Part shown: piece after piece, positions 39,869 through 53,004 of the stretch | Layout of the letters: each line of letters opens with the position of its first letter | Numbering within the stretch: the first letter of the stretch is position 1 | Assembly: GCF_051020955.1 (NCBI RefSeq) | Contig: NW_027476280.1 | Span: 248,001-312,000 of the forward strand | Direction: 5' to 3' | Length of the DNA: 64,000 nucleotides | DNA from: Megalopta genalis | Taxonomy: Eukaryota; Arthropoda; Insecta; Hymenoptera; Halictidae | Program-made: the position numbers and the translations under genes | Notes under the pieces: generated by a model | Database searches by the model: none | Seen by the model: the letters and a program-made list of their open reading frames with translations, nothing else | What the model was told of the DNA's origin: nothing

Positions 39869-40865
39869 GAAGGTTTAGCGTCAAATCCATGCGATACACA
39901 AGATTTATATTCAAATCAATGCGATGTAGAAGGTTCAGCTTCAAATCCATGCGACACATATGATTTAGCTTCAAATACTTGCGATATAAGTGATATAGCT
40001 TCAAACGCTGGAGGAACAAACGAGGAAGCTTCAATTCCATGCGAAACAAATGATTTAACTTCAAATCAATGCGTAGTAGAAGGCTTAGCTTCAGATCCAT
40101 GCGATACACAAGATTTAGCTTCAAATCAATGCGATGTAGTAGGTTCAGCTTCAAATCCATGCGATATAAGTTATATAGCTTCAAAAGCAGGAGGAACAAA
40201 CGAGGTAGCTTCAATTCCATGCGAAACAAATGATTTAGCTTCAAATCAATGCGAAGTAGAAGGAGTAGCTTCAAATCCATGCGAAACAAATGGTTTAGCT
40301 ACAAATACTTGTGACATACATTATTTAGCTACAACTGCATGCGAAACTAACGAGTTAGCTTCAAATCCATGCGAAACACACGATTTATCTTCAAATCAAT
40401 GCGATGTAGAAGGCTTAGCTTCAAATCCATGCGAAACAAATGGTTTAGCTAGAAATGCTTGTGATATACATTATTTAGCTACAACTGCATGTGAAACAAA
40501 CGAGTTAGCTTCAAATCCATGCGACACATATGATTTAGCCTGCAAATCAATGCGATGTAGAAGGTTTAGCTTCAAATCCATGCTATACACAAGATTTAGC
40601 TCCAAATCAATGCGATGTAGAAGGTTCAGCTTCAAATCCATGCGACACATATGATTTAGCTTCAAATACTTGCGATATAAGTGATATAGCTTCAAAAGCT
40701 GGAGGAACAAACGAGGAAGCTTCAATTCCATGCGAAACAAATGATTTAACTTCAAATCAATGCTATGTAGAAGGTATAGCTGCAAATCCATGCGACACAG
40801 ATGATTTAGCTTCAGATAATTGCGATATAAGTAATATAGCTTCAAATGCAGGCGAAACAAAGGAT

Positions 40866-41606
40866 TTGGCTTCAAATAGAAGCGAAACACATGATTTAGT
40901 TTCAAATCAATGCGATGTAGAAGGTTTAGCTTCAAATCCATGCCATACACAAGATTTAGCTTCAAATCAATTCGAAGGACAAGGCTTAGATTCAAATCCA
41001 TGCGAAACAAATGATTTAGCTTCAAATGAATGCGAAGTAGAAGGCTTGGCTTCAAATCCATGCAAAACAAATGGTTTAGCTACAAATACTTGTGATATAC
41101 ACCATTTAGCTACAATTGCATGCGAAACGAACGAGTTAGCTTCAAATCCATGCGATTCACATGATGTAGCTTCAAATCAATGCGATGTAGAAGGTTTAGC
41201 TTCAAATCCATGCGATACACAAGATTTAGCTTCAAATCAATGCGATGTACTAGGTTCAGCTTCTAATACATGCGACACATTTGATTTAGCTTCAAATACT
41301 TGCGATATAAGTGATATAGCTTCAAAAGCTGTAGGAACAAACGAGGTAGCTTCAATTCCATGCGATACACATGATTTAGCTTCAAATCAATGCGATGTAG
41401 AAGGTTTAGCTTCAAATCCAAACGAAACACATGATTTAGCTTCAAATCAATTCGAAGGACAAGGCTTAGATTCAAATGCATGCGAAACAAATGATTTAGC
41501 TTCAAATGAATGCGAAGTAGAAGGCTTAGCTTCAAATCCATGCAAAACAAATGATTTAGCTTCAAACACTTGGGATATAAGTGATATAGCTTCAAATGCA
41601 GACTAA
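40866..41606 (+). other. 246-codon open frame within the repeat (doubtful coding)
   Basis: Uninterrupted Cys-decapeptide frame with Ala-Ser-Asn-Gln-Cys-Asp and Ala-Ser-Asn-Pro-Cys-Glu units. It starts at a TTG or similar codon with no upstream signal, and ends at the TAA of GACTAATCAAAC, next to the phase-shifting 31-bp unit. The corresponding stretch at 15.8-16.4 kb has the same content, which suggests repeat structure and not a gene start. Confidence 0.12.
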
Positions 41607-42064
41607 TCAAACAAGTTAGCTTCAAAATCCACGCGATATACATGATTTAGCTTCAAATACTTGCGATATAAGTGATGTAGGTTCAACTGCAGGGGAAACA
41701 AACGAGTTAGCTTCAAATCCATGCAAAACACATGATTTAGATGCAAATCAATGCGATGTAGAAGGTTTAGCTTCAAATCCATGGGAAATAAATGATTTAG
41801 ATTCTGATACTTGCGATATGAGTGATATAGCTTCAAATGCTGACGAAACAAATGGGTAGCTTCAACTCGATGCTAAACACACGATTTAGCTTCAAATCAA
41901 TAAGATGTTGCAGGTTTAGCTTCAAACCCATGCGACACAAATGATTTAGCGTCAGATACTTGCGATATAACTGATATAGCTTCAAATGCAGGGGAAACAA
42001 AAGAGTTAGCTTCATATTCATGCAAAACACACGATTAAGCTTCAAATCAATGCGATGTAGAAGA

Positions 42065-43141
42065 TTAATCTTCAAATCCAAGCGGAACAAACGATTGAGC
42101 TTCAAATACTTCGGATATAGGTGATATAGCTTCAAATGCAGACGAATCATATGAGTTAGCATCAAAATCCATCCGATACACATGATGTAGCTTCAAATCA
42201 ATACGATGTAGAAGGTTGAGCTTCAAATCAACGCGAAACAAATGATTAACTTTAAACACTTGGGTTATAATTGATATAGCTTCAAATGCAGACGAATCAA
42301 ACGAGTTAGCTTCAAAATCCATACGATACACATGATGTAGCTTCAAATCAATGCGAAGTAGAAGGATTAGCTTCAAATCCATGCAGAACAAACGATTGAG
42401 ATTCAAACACTTCGGAAATAGGTGATATAGCTTCAACTGCATGCGCAACGAACGAGTTAGCTTCAAATCCATGCGAAACACATGATTTAGCTGCAAATCA
42501 ATGCGATGAAGAAGGTTTAGCTTCAAATCCATGGGAAACAAATGATTTAGCTTCAGATGCTTGCGATATAAGTGATACAGCTTCAAATGCTGTCGAAACA
42601 AACGGGTTAGCTTCAACTCCATGCGAATCACATGATTTAGGTTCAAATCAATAAGATGTAGCAGGTTTAGCTTCAAGTCAATGCGATGTAGAATGTTTAG
42701 CTTCAAATCCATGCGACACAAATGATTTAGCGTTAGATACTTGCGATACAAGCGATATAGCTTCAAATGCCGGGGAAACAAACGAGTTAGCTTGAAGTCC
42801 ATGCGAAACACATGATTTAGCTGCAAATCAATGCGATGTAGAAGGATTAGCTTCAAATCCATGCGAAACACATTATTTAGCTGCAAATCAGTGCGAAGTA
42901 GAAGGCTCGGGTTCAAATCAATGCAATTCAAATGGTTCATCTTCAAAAACATGTGAATGACATGATTTAGCTTCATCTGCATGCGGAACACATGATTTAG
43001 CTTCAAATCAGTGCGAAACACATGATTTAGCTTCAAATCAATGCGATGTAGAAGGTTTAGCTTCAAATCCATGCAAACCACGTGATTTATCTTCAAATTA
43101 ATGCGAAGTAGAAGGCTTAGCTTCAAATCCATGCGAATCAA
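42065..43141 (-). other. 358-codon reverse open frame within the repeat (doubtful coding)
   Basis: Leu-Lys-Leu-Asn decapeptide frame in the left 2.4-kb block of domain G. The paralogous frame at 46,216-47,223 has 335 codons, is nearly identical, and ends differently because the block edge falls inside it. Both open at Met-Ile-Arg-Met-Asp-Leu within a monomer, without any promoter-like or ribosome-binding context. Confidence 0.13.
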
Positions 43142-44623
43142 CTGGTTTAGCTACAAATACTTGTGATATAGATTATTTAGCTACAACTGCATGCGAAACT
43201 AACGAGTTAGCTTCAAATCCATGCGAAACACACGATTTATCTTCAAATCAATGCGATGTAGAAGATTTGCTTCAAATCAATAAGAGGTAGATGGTTTAGC
43301 TTCAAATCAATAGAATATAGAAGGTTTAGCTTCAAATAAATGCGATGTAGAAGGTTTAGCTTCAAATCCATACGACACACATGATTTAGATTCAAATCAA
43401 TTCGAAGGACAAAGCTTATATTCAAATCCATACGAAACAAATGATTTAGCTTCAAATGAATGCGAAGTAGAAGGCTTGGCTTCAAATCCATGCGAAACAA
43501 ATGATTTAGCTTCAAATGAATGCGAAGTAGAAGGCTTGGCTTCAAATCCATGCAAAACAAATGGTTTAACTACAAATACTTGTGATATACATTATTTAGC
43601 TACAACTGCATGCGAAACAAACGAGTTAACTTCAAATCCATGCGATGCACATGATTTAGCTTCAAATCAATGCGATGTAGAAGGTTTAGCTTCAAATCCA
43701 TGCGAAACACATTATTTAGCTGCAAATCAGTGCGAAGTAGAAGGCTCGGGTTCAAATCAATGCAATGCAAATTGTTCATCTTCAAATACTTGTGAAAGAT
43801 ATGATTTAGCTTCAACTGCATGCGAAACACATGATTTAGCTTCAAATCAATGCGATGTAGAAGGTTTAGCTTCAAATCCATGCAAAACACATGATTCAGC
43901 TTCAAATCAATGCGATGTAGAAGGTTTAGCTTCAAATCCATGCGAAACACCTTATTTAGCTGCAAATCAGTGCGAAGTAGAAGGCTCGGGTTCAAATCAA
44001 TGCAATGCAAATGGTTCACCTTCATATACTTGTGAAAGATATGATTTAGCTTCAACTGCATGCGAAACACATGATTTAGCTTCAAATCAATGCGATGTAG
44101 AAGGTTTAGCTTCAAATCCATGCAAAACACGTGATTTATCTTCCAATTAATGCGAAGTAGAAGGCTTAGCTTCAGATCCATGCGAATCAAATGGTTTAGC
44201 TTCAAATACTTGTGATATACGTTATTTAGATTTAACTGCACGCGCAACGAACGAGTTAGCTTCAAATCCATGCGAAACACATGATTTATCTGCAAATCAA
44301 TGCGATGAAGAAGGCATAGCTTCAAATCCATGCGAAACAAATGATATAGCTTCAAACACTTGTGGTGTAAGTGATATAGCTTCAAATGAAGACTAATCAA
44401 ACGAGTTAGCTTCAAAATCCACGCGATACACATGATTTAGCTTCAAATACTAGCGATATAAGTCATGTAGATTCAACTGCAGACGAACCGAACAAGTTAG
44501 TTTCAAATCCATGCGAAACACATTATTTAGCTGCAAATCAATGCGATGTAGAAGGTTTAGCTTCAAGACAATAAGAGGTAGAAGGTTTAGCTTCAAATCA
44601 ATAGTTTGTAGAAGGTTTAGCTT
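42201..44623. repeat. 2.4-kb block, copy 1 (partner at 46,283-48,705)
   Basis: Constant offset of 4,082 bp. I noticed only a handful of differences, such as GCATGCGGAACAC against GCATGCGAAACAC near 42,983, GGCTCGGG against GGCTAGGG at 43,743 and 47,825, and GGTTCACC against GGTTCATC near 44,013. Identity is therefore well above 99% by eye. Both copies include the same frame-changing form GAAGATTTGCTTC. Confidence 0.88.
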
Positions 44624-46190
44624 CAAGTCAATGCGATGTAGAAGGTTTAGCTTCAAATCCATGCAAAACACGTGATTTTTCTTCCAATTAATGCGAAGTA
44701 GAAGGCTTATCTTCAAATCCATGCGAATCAAAAGGTTTAGCTTCAAATTCTTGTGATATACGTTATTTAGATTTAACTGCATGCGCAACGAACGAGTTAG
44801 CTTCTAATCCATGCGAAACACATGATTTAGCTGCAAATCAATGCGATGAAGAAGGTTTAGCTTCAAATCCATGCGAAACAAATGATATAGCTTCAAACAC
44901 TTGGGGTGTAAGAGATATAGCTTCAAATGAAAACTAATCAAACGAGTTAGCTTCAAAATCCACGCGATACACATGATTTAACTTCAAATACTAGCGATAT
45001 AAGTGATGTAGATTCAACTGCAGGCGAAATGAACGAGTTAGCTTCAAATCCATGCGAAACACATTATTTAGCTGCAAATCAATGCGATGTAGAAGGTTTA
45101 GCTTCAAGACAATAAGAGGTAGAAGGTTTAGCTTCAAATCAATAGTTTGTAGAAGGTTTAGCTTCAAGTCAATGCGATGTAGAAGGTTTAGCTTCAAATC
45201 CATGCAAAACACGTGATTTTTCTTCCAATTAATGCGAAGTAGAAGGCTTATCTTCAAATCCATGCGAATCAAAAGGTTTAGCTTCAAATTCTTGTGATAT
45301 ACGTTATTTAGATTTAACTGCATGCGCAACGAACGAGTTAGCTTCTAATCCATGCGAAACACATGATTTAGCTGCAAATCAATGCGATGAAGAAGGTTTA
45401 GCTTCAAATCCATGCGAAACAAATGATATAGCTTCAAACACTTGGGGTGTAAGAGATATAGCTTCAAATGAAAACTAATCAAACGAGTTAGCTTCAAAAT
45501 CCACGCGATACACATGATTTAACTTCAAATACTAGCGATATAAGTGATGTAGATTCAACTGCAGGCGAAATGAACGAGTTAGCTTCAAATCCATGCGAAA
45601 CACATTATTTAGCTGCAAATCAATGCGATGTAGAAGGTTTAGCTTCAAGACAATAAGAGGTAGAAGGTTTAGCTTCAAATCAATAGTTTGTAGAAGGTTT
45701 AGCTTCAAGTCAATGCGATGTAGAAGGTTTAGCTTCAAATCCATGCAAAACACGTGATTTTTCTTCCAATTAATGCGAAGTAGAAGGCTTATCTTCAAAT
45801 CCATGCGAATCAAAAGGTTTAGCTTCAAATTCTTGTGATATACGTTATTTAGATTTAACTGCATGCGCAACGAACGAGTTAGCTTCTAATCCATGCGAAA
45901 CACATGATTTAGCTGCAAATCAATGCGATGAAGAAGGTTTAGCTTCAAATCCATGCGAAACAAATGATATAGCTTCAAACACTTGGGGTGTAAGAGATAT
46001 AGCTTCAAATGAAAACTAATCAAACGAGTTAGCTTCAAAATCCACGCGATACACATGATTTAACTTCAAATACTAGCGATATAAGTGATGTAGATTCAAC
46101 TGCAGGCGAAATGAACGAGTTAGCTTCAAATCCATGCGAAACACATGATTTAGCTGCAAATCAATGCGATGTAGAAGGTTTAGCTTCAAA
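44401..46190. repeat. 541-bp tandem repeat, about 3.3 copies
   Basis: Copies begin near 44,401, 44,942, 45,483 and 46,024; the last is partial. The period of 541 bp equals 18 monomers plus one base, the extra A of GCTTCAAAATCC. The second and third copies look identical. The first differs by a few bases (AAGTCATG, GCAGACGAACCGAACAAG), which are also seen in the 48.5-kb copy. Three reverse open frames of exactly 112 codons, spaced 541 bp apart, are a by-product. Confidence 0.9.
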
Positions 46191-46282
46191 TCCATGCGAT
46201 ACACATGATTAAGCTTCAAATCAATGCGATGTATATAGTTTGCTTCAAATCCATGCGATACACAAGATTTAGCTTCAAATCA

Positions 46283-48705
46283 ATGCGATGTAGAAGGTTG
46301 AGCTTCAAATCAACGCGAAACAAATGATTAACTTTAAACACTTGGGTTATAATTGATATAGCTTCAAATGCAGACGAATCAAACGAGTTAGCTTCAAAAT
46401 CCATACGATACACATGATGTAGCTTCAAATCAATGCGAAGTAGAAGGATTAGCTTCAAATCCATGCAGAACAAACGATTGAGATTCAAACACTTCGGAAA
46501 TAGGTGATATAGCTCCAACTGCATGCGCAACGAACGAGTTAGCTTCAAATCCATGCGAAACACATGATTTAGCTGCAAATCAATGCGATGAAGAAGGTTT
46601 AGCTTCAAATCCATGGGAAACAAATGATTTAGCTTCAGATGCTTGCGATATAAGTGATACAGCTTCAAATGCTGTCGAAACAAACGGGTTAGCTTCAACT
46701 CCATGCGAATCACATGATTTAGGTTCAAATCAATAAGATGTAGCAGGTTTAGCTTCAAGTCAATGCGATGTAGAATGTTTAGCTTCAAATCCATGCGACA
46801 CAAATGATTTAGCGTTAGATACTTGCGATACAAGCGATATAGCTTCAAATGCCGGGGAAACAAACGAGTTAGCTTGAAGTCCATGCGAAACACATGATTT
46901 AGCTGCAAATCAATGCGATGTAGAAGGATTAGCTTCAAATCCATGCGAAACACATTATTTAGCTGCAAATCAGTGCGAAGTAGAAGGCTCGGGTTCAAAT
47001 CAATGCAATTCAAATGGTTCATCTTCAAAAACATGTGAATGACATGATTTAGCTTCATCTGCATGCGAAACACATGATTTAGCTTCAAATCAGTGCGAAA
47101 CACATGATTTAGCTTCAAATCAATGCGATGTAGAAGGTTTAGCTTCAAATCCATGCAAACCACGTGATTTATCTTCAAATTAATGCGAAGTAGAAGGCTT
47201 AGCTTCAAATCCATGCGAATCAACTGGTTTAGCTACAAATACTTGTGATATAGATTATTTAGCTACAACTGCATGCGAAACTAACGAGTTAGCTTCAAAT
47301 CCATGCGAAACACACGATTTATCTTCAAATCAATGCGATGTAGAAGATTTGCTTCAAATCAATAAGAGGTAGATGGTTTAGCTTCAAATCAATAGAATAT
47401 AGAAGGTTTAGCTTCAAATAAATGCGATGTAGAAGGTTTAGCTTCAAATCCATACGACACACATGATTTAGATTCAAATCAATTCGAAGGACAAAGCTTA
47501 TATTCAAATCCATACGAAACAAATGATTTAGCTTCAAATGAATGCGAAGTAGAAGGCTTGGCTTCAAATCCATGCGAAACAAATGATTTAGCTTCAAATG
47601 AATGCGAAGTAGAAGGCTTGGCTTCAAATCCATGCAAAACAAATGGTTTAACTACAAATACTTGTGATATACATTATTTAGCTACAACTGCATGCGAAAC
47701 AAACGAGTTAACTTCAAATCCATGCGATGCACATGATTTAGCTTCAAATCAATGCGATGTAGAAGGTTTAGCTTCAAATCCATGCGAAACACATTATTTA
47801 GCTGCAAATCAGTGCGAAGTAGAAGGCTAGGGTTCAAATCAATGCAATGCAAATTGTTCATCTTCAAATACTTGTGAAAGATATGATTTAGCTTCAACTG
47901 CATGCGAAACACATGATTTAGCTTCAAATCAATGCGATGTAGAAGGTTTAGCTTCAAATCCATGCAAAACACATGATTCAGCTTCAAATCAATGCGATGT
48001 AGAAGGTTTAGCTTCAAATCCATGCGAAACACCTTATTTAGCTGCAAATCAGTGCGAAGTAGAAGGCTCGGGTTCAAATCAATGCAATGCAAATGGTTCA
48101 TCTTCATATACTTGTGAAAGATATGATTTAGCTTCAACTGCATGCGAAACACATGATTTAGCTTCAAATCAATGCGATGTAGAAGGTTTAGCTTCAAATC
48201 CATGCAAAACACGTGATTTATCTTCCAATTAATGCGAAGTAGAAGGCTTAGCTTCAAATCCATGCGAATCAAATGGTTTAGCTTCAAATACTTGTGATAT
48301 ACGTTATTTAGATTTAACTGCACGCGCAACGAACGAGTTAGCTTCAAATCCATGCGAAACACATGATTTATCTGCAAATCAATGCGATGAAGAAGGCATA
48401 GCTTCAAATCCATGCGAAACAAATGATATAGCTTCAAACACTTGTGGTGTAAGTGATATAGCTTCAAATGAAGACTAATCAAACGAGTTAGCTTCAAAAT
48501 CCACGCGATACACATGATTTAGCTTCAAATACTAGCGATATAAGTCATGTAGATTCAACTGCAGACGAACCGAACAAGTTAGTGTCAAATCCATGCGAAA
48601 CACATTATTTAGCTGCAAATCAATGCGATGTAGAAGGTTTAGCGTCAAGACAATAAGAGGTAGAAAGTTTAGCTTCAAATCAATAGTTTGTAGAAGGTTT
48701 AGCTT
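46283..48705. repeat. 2.4-kb block, copy 2 (partner at 42,201-44,623)
   Basis: Same block as 42,201-44,623. The left junction follows AGATTTAGCTTCAAATC. The right junction follows TTTGTAGAAGGTTTAGC, after which this copy continues with a P unit where copy 1 continues with GCTTCAAGTC. A substitution to TAG near 47,827 ends the + frame only in this copy. Confidence 0.88.
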
Positions 48706-50609
48706 CAAATCCATGCGATACACATGATTAAGCTTCAAATCAATGCGATGTAGATAGTTTGCTTCAAATCCATGCGATACACAAGATTTAGCTTCAAATC
48801 AATGCGATGTAGTAGGTTCAGCTTCAAATCCATGCGATATAAGTGATATAGCTTCAAAAGCAGGAGGAACAAACGAGGTAGCTTCAATTCCATGCAAGAC
48901 AAATGCTTTAGCTTCAAATCAATGCGAAGTAGAAGGCGTAGCTTCAAATCCATGCAAAACACGTGATTTTTCTTCCAATTAATGCGAAGTAGAAGGCTTA
49001 TCTTCAAATCCATGCGAAACAAAAGGTTTAGCTTCAAATTCTTGTGATATACGTTATTTAGATTTAACTGCATGCGCAACGAACGAGTTAGCTTCAAATC
49101 CATGCGATACACATGATTTAGCATCAAATCAATGCGATGTAGAAGGTTTAGCTACAAATCCATGCCATACACAAGATTTAGCTTCAAATCAATTCGAAGG
49201 ACAAGGCTTAGATTCAGATCCATGAGAAATAAATGATTTAGCTTCAAATGAATGCGAAGTAGAAGGCTTAGCTTCAAATCCATGCAAAACAAATGGTTTA
49301 GCTACAAATACTTGTGATATACATCATTTAGCTACAACTGCATGCTAAACGAACGAGTTAGCTTCAAATCCATGCGATACACATGATTTAGCTTCAAATC
49401 AATGCGATGTGGAAGGTATAGCTTCAAATCCATGCGATACACAAGATTTAGCTTCAAATCAATGCGATGAAGAAGGTGTAGCTTCAAATCCATGCGAAAC
49501 AAATGATATAGCTTCAAACACTTGGGGTGTAAGTGATATAGCTTCAAATGAAGACTAATTAAACGAGTTAGCTTCAAAATCCACGCGATACACATGATTT
49601 AGCTTCAAACACTTGCGATATAAGTGATGTAGATTCAACTGCAGGCTAAACGAACGAGTTAGCTTCAAATCCATGCGAAACACATGATTTAGCTGCAAAT
49701 CAATGTGATGTAGAAGGTTTAGCTTCAAATCCATGCGATACACAAGATTTAGCTTCAAATCAATGCGATGTAGAAGGTTCATCTTCAAATCCATGCAACA
49801 CATATGATTTAGCTTCAAATACTTGCGATATAAGTGATATAGCTTGAAAAGCTGGAGGAACAAACGAGGTTGCTTCAATTCCATGCGAAACACATGATTT
49901 AGCTTCAAATCAATGCGAAGTGGAAGGCGTAGCTTCAAATCCATGCAAAACAAATGGTTTAGCTACGAATACTTGTGATATACATTATTTAGCTACAACT
50001 GCATGCGAAACTAACGATTTAGCTTCAAATCCATGCGAAACACACGATTCATCTTCAAATCAATGCGATGTAGAAGGTTTAGCCTCAAATCAATAAGAGG
50101 TAGATGGTTTAGCTTGAAATCAATAGAATATAGAAGGTTTAGCTTCAAATAAATGCGAAGTAGAAGGTTTAGCTTCAAATCCATACAACACACATGATTT
50201 AGATTCAAATCAATTCGAAGGACAAGGCTTAGATTCAAATCCATGCGAAACAAATGATTTAGCTTCAAATGAATGCGAAGTAGAAGGCTTGGCTTCAAAT
50301 CCATGCAAAACAAATGGTTTAACTACAAATACTTGTGATAAACATTATTTAGCTACAACTGCATGCGAAACAAACGAGTTAACTTCAAATCCATGCGATA
50401 CACATGATTTAGCTTCAAATCAATGCGATGTAGAAGGTTTAGCTTCAAATCCATGCCATACACAAGATTTAGCTTCAAATCAATGCGATGTAGTAGGTTC
50501 AGCTTCAAATCCATGCGACACATATGATTTAGCTTCAAATACCTGCGATATAAGTGATATAGCTTTAAAAGCTGTAGGAACAAACGAGGTAGCTACAATT
50601 CCACGCGAT

Positions 50610-51881
50610 ACACATGATTTAGCTTCAAACACTTGCGATATAAGTGATGTAGATTCAACTGCAGGCAAAACGAACGAGTTAGCTTCAAATCCATGCGAAA
50701 CACATGATTCAGATTCAAATCAATGCGATGTAGTAGGTTCAGCTTCAAATCCATGCGACACATATGATTTAGCTTGAAATACTTGCGATATAAGTGATAT
50801 AGCTTCAAAAGCTGTAGGAACAAACGTGGTAGCTTCAATTCCATGCGAGATACTTGATTTAGCTTCAAATCAATGCGATTTAGAAGGTTTAGCTTCAAGT
50901 CCAAGCGTAACACATGATTTAGCTTCAAATACTTGCGATATAGGTGATATAGCTTCGAATACAGGCGAAACGAACGAGTTAGCTTCAAATCCATGCGAAA
51001 CACATGATTTAGTTTCAAATCAATGCGATGTAGAAGGTTTAGCTTCAAATCCATGCAAAACACGTGATTTATCTTCCAATTAATGCGAAGTAGAAGGCTT
51101 AGCTTCACATCCATAAGAATCAAATGGTTTATCTTCAAATACTTGTGATATACATTATTTAGCTACAACTGCATGCGAAACTAACGAGTTAGCTTCAAAT
51201 CCATGCGAGACACATGATTTAACTTCTAATCAATGCGATGTAGAAGGTTTAGCTTCAAATCCACGCGAAACAAATGATTTAGCTTCAAACACTTGGGGTA
51301 TAAGTGATATAGCTTCAAATGCAGACTAATCAAACGAGTTAGCTTCAAAATCCACGCGATACACATGATTTAGCTTCAAACACTTGCGATATAAGTGATG
51401 TAGATTGAACTGCAGGCTAAACGAACGAGTTAGCTTCAAATCCATGCGAAACACATGATTCAGCTTCAAATCAATGCGATGTAGTAGGTTCAGCTTCAAA
51501 TCCATGCGACACATATGATTTAGCTTGAAATACTTGCGATGTAAGTGATATAGCTTCAAAAGCTGTAGGAACAAACGTGGTAGCTTCAATTCCATGCGAG
51601 ATACTTGATTTAGCTTCAAATCAATGCTATTTAGAAGGTTTAGTTTCAAGTCCACGCGTAACACATGATTTAGCTTCAAATACTTGCGATATAGGTGATA
51701 TAGCTTCGAATACAGGCGAAACGAACGAGTTAGCTTCAAATCCATGCGAAACACATGATTTAGTTTCAAATCAATGCGATGTAGAAGGTTTAGCTTCAAA
51801 TCCATGCAAAACACGTGATTTATCTTCCAATTAATGCGAAGTAGAAGGCTTAGCTTCAAATCCATGCGAATCAAATGGTTT
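50610..51881. repeat. Tandem pair with 751-bp period
   Basis: 50,610-51,130 and 51,361-51,881 match at an offset of 751 bp, or 25 monomers (five pentamers) plus one base. Shared private changes include AACGTGGTAGCTTC, GAGATACTTGATTTAGC and GATATAGGTGATATAGC. The copies differ at isolated sites, such as GATTTAGAAGG against CTATTTAGAAGG. Confidence 0.75.
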
Positions 51882-52474
51882 ATCTTCAAATACTTGTGAT
51901 ATACGTTATTTAGATTTAACTGCATGCGCAACGAACGAGTTAGCTTCAAATCGATGCGAAACACATGATTTAGCTGCAAATCAATGCGAAATAGAAGGCT
52001 TAGCATCAAATCCATGCGACACAAATTATTTAGCTTCATATACTTGCGATATAAGTGATATAGCTTCAAATGCAGGCGAAACAAACGAGTGATCTTCAAA
52101 TCCAAGCGTAACACATGATTTAACTTCAAATCAATGCGAAGTAGAAGATTTTGGTTCAAATACATGCAAAACAAATGGTTCAGCTTCAAATACTTGTGAT
52201 ATACATGATTTACCTTCAACTGCATGCGAAACAAACGAGTTAGCTTCAAATCCAAGCAAAACACATGATTTAACTTGAAATCAATGCGAAGTAGAAGATT
52301 TAGGTTCAAATACATGCGAAACAAATGGTTCAGCTTCAAAAACTTGTGATATACATGATTTACCTTCAACTGCATGCGAAACAAACGAGTTAGCTTCAAA
52401 TCCAAGCGAAACACATGATTTAGCTTCAAATCAATGCGATGTAGGAGGTTCAGCTTCAAATCCATGCAAAACAA
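51326..52474 (-). other. 382-codon reverse open frame within the repeat (doubtful coding)
   Basis: This frame crosses from an H-type block (51.3-51.9 kb) into E-like decamers (52.0-52.45 kb) and keeps the same decapeptide phase. It ends at the GACTAATCAAAC and GCTTCAAAATCC boundary at its low-coordinate side. Nothing but the repeat is encoded. Confidence 0.13.
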
Positions 52475-53004
52475 ATGGTTTAGCTACAAATACTTGTGAT
52501 ATACATTATTTAGCTACAACTGCATGCGAAATAAACGAGATAGCTTCAAATCCATGCTATATACATGATTTAGCTTCAAATCAATGCGATGTAGAAGGTT
52601 TGGCTTCAAATCCATGCGATACACAAGATTTAGCTTCAAATCAATGCGATGTATAAGTTTTAGCTTCAAATCCATGCGAATCAAATGGTTTAGCTTCAAA
52701 TACTTGTGATATAGGTTATTTAGATTTAACTGCGTGCGCAACGAACGAGTTAGCTTCAAATCCATGCGAAACACATTATTTAGCTGCAAATAAATGCGAT
52801 GAAGAAGGTTTAGCTTCAAATCAATAGAATGTAGAAGGTTTAGCTTCAAGTCAATGCGATGTAGATGGTTTAGCTTCAAATCCATACGAAACACATGATT
52901 TAGCTACAAATAAATTCGAAGGACAAGGCTTAGATTCAAATCCATGCGAAACAAATGATTTAGCTTCAAATGAATGCGAAGTAGAAGGCTTAGATTCAAA
53001 TCCA

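Larger units (their letters stand above)
37130..42200. repeat. Array domain F, derived largely from domain B
   Basis: The core, 38,148-39,868, is a near-identical copy of 15,750-17,470. About 41,060-41,640 is a further related copy of 15,810-16,390. About 39,990-40,500 matches domain A (5,350-5,860). The domain is therefore a mosaic of A- and B-type blocks. It includes the extra-base unit GCTTCAAAATCCACGCG at about 37,679, 37,829, 39,729 and 41,620. Confidence 0.65.
42200..49100. repeat. Array domain G, paired 2.4-kb duplication around a 541-bp tandem
   Basis: Two near-identical 2.4-kb blocks (42,201-44,623 and 46,283-48,705, offset 4,082 bp) flank a 541-bp tandem at about 44,401-46,190. The shared private changes include AACGCGAAACAAATGATTAAC, GCAGAACAAACGATTGAG and CAATAGTTTGTAGAAGG. 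The blocks are so similar that this looks like one of the youngest parts of the window. Confidence 0.75.
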
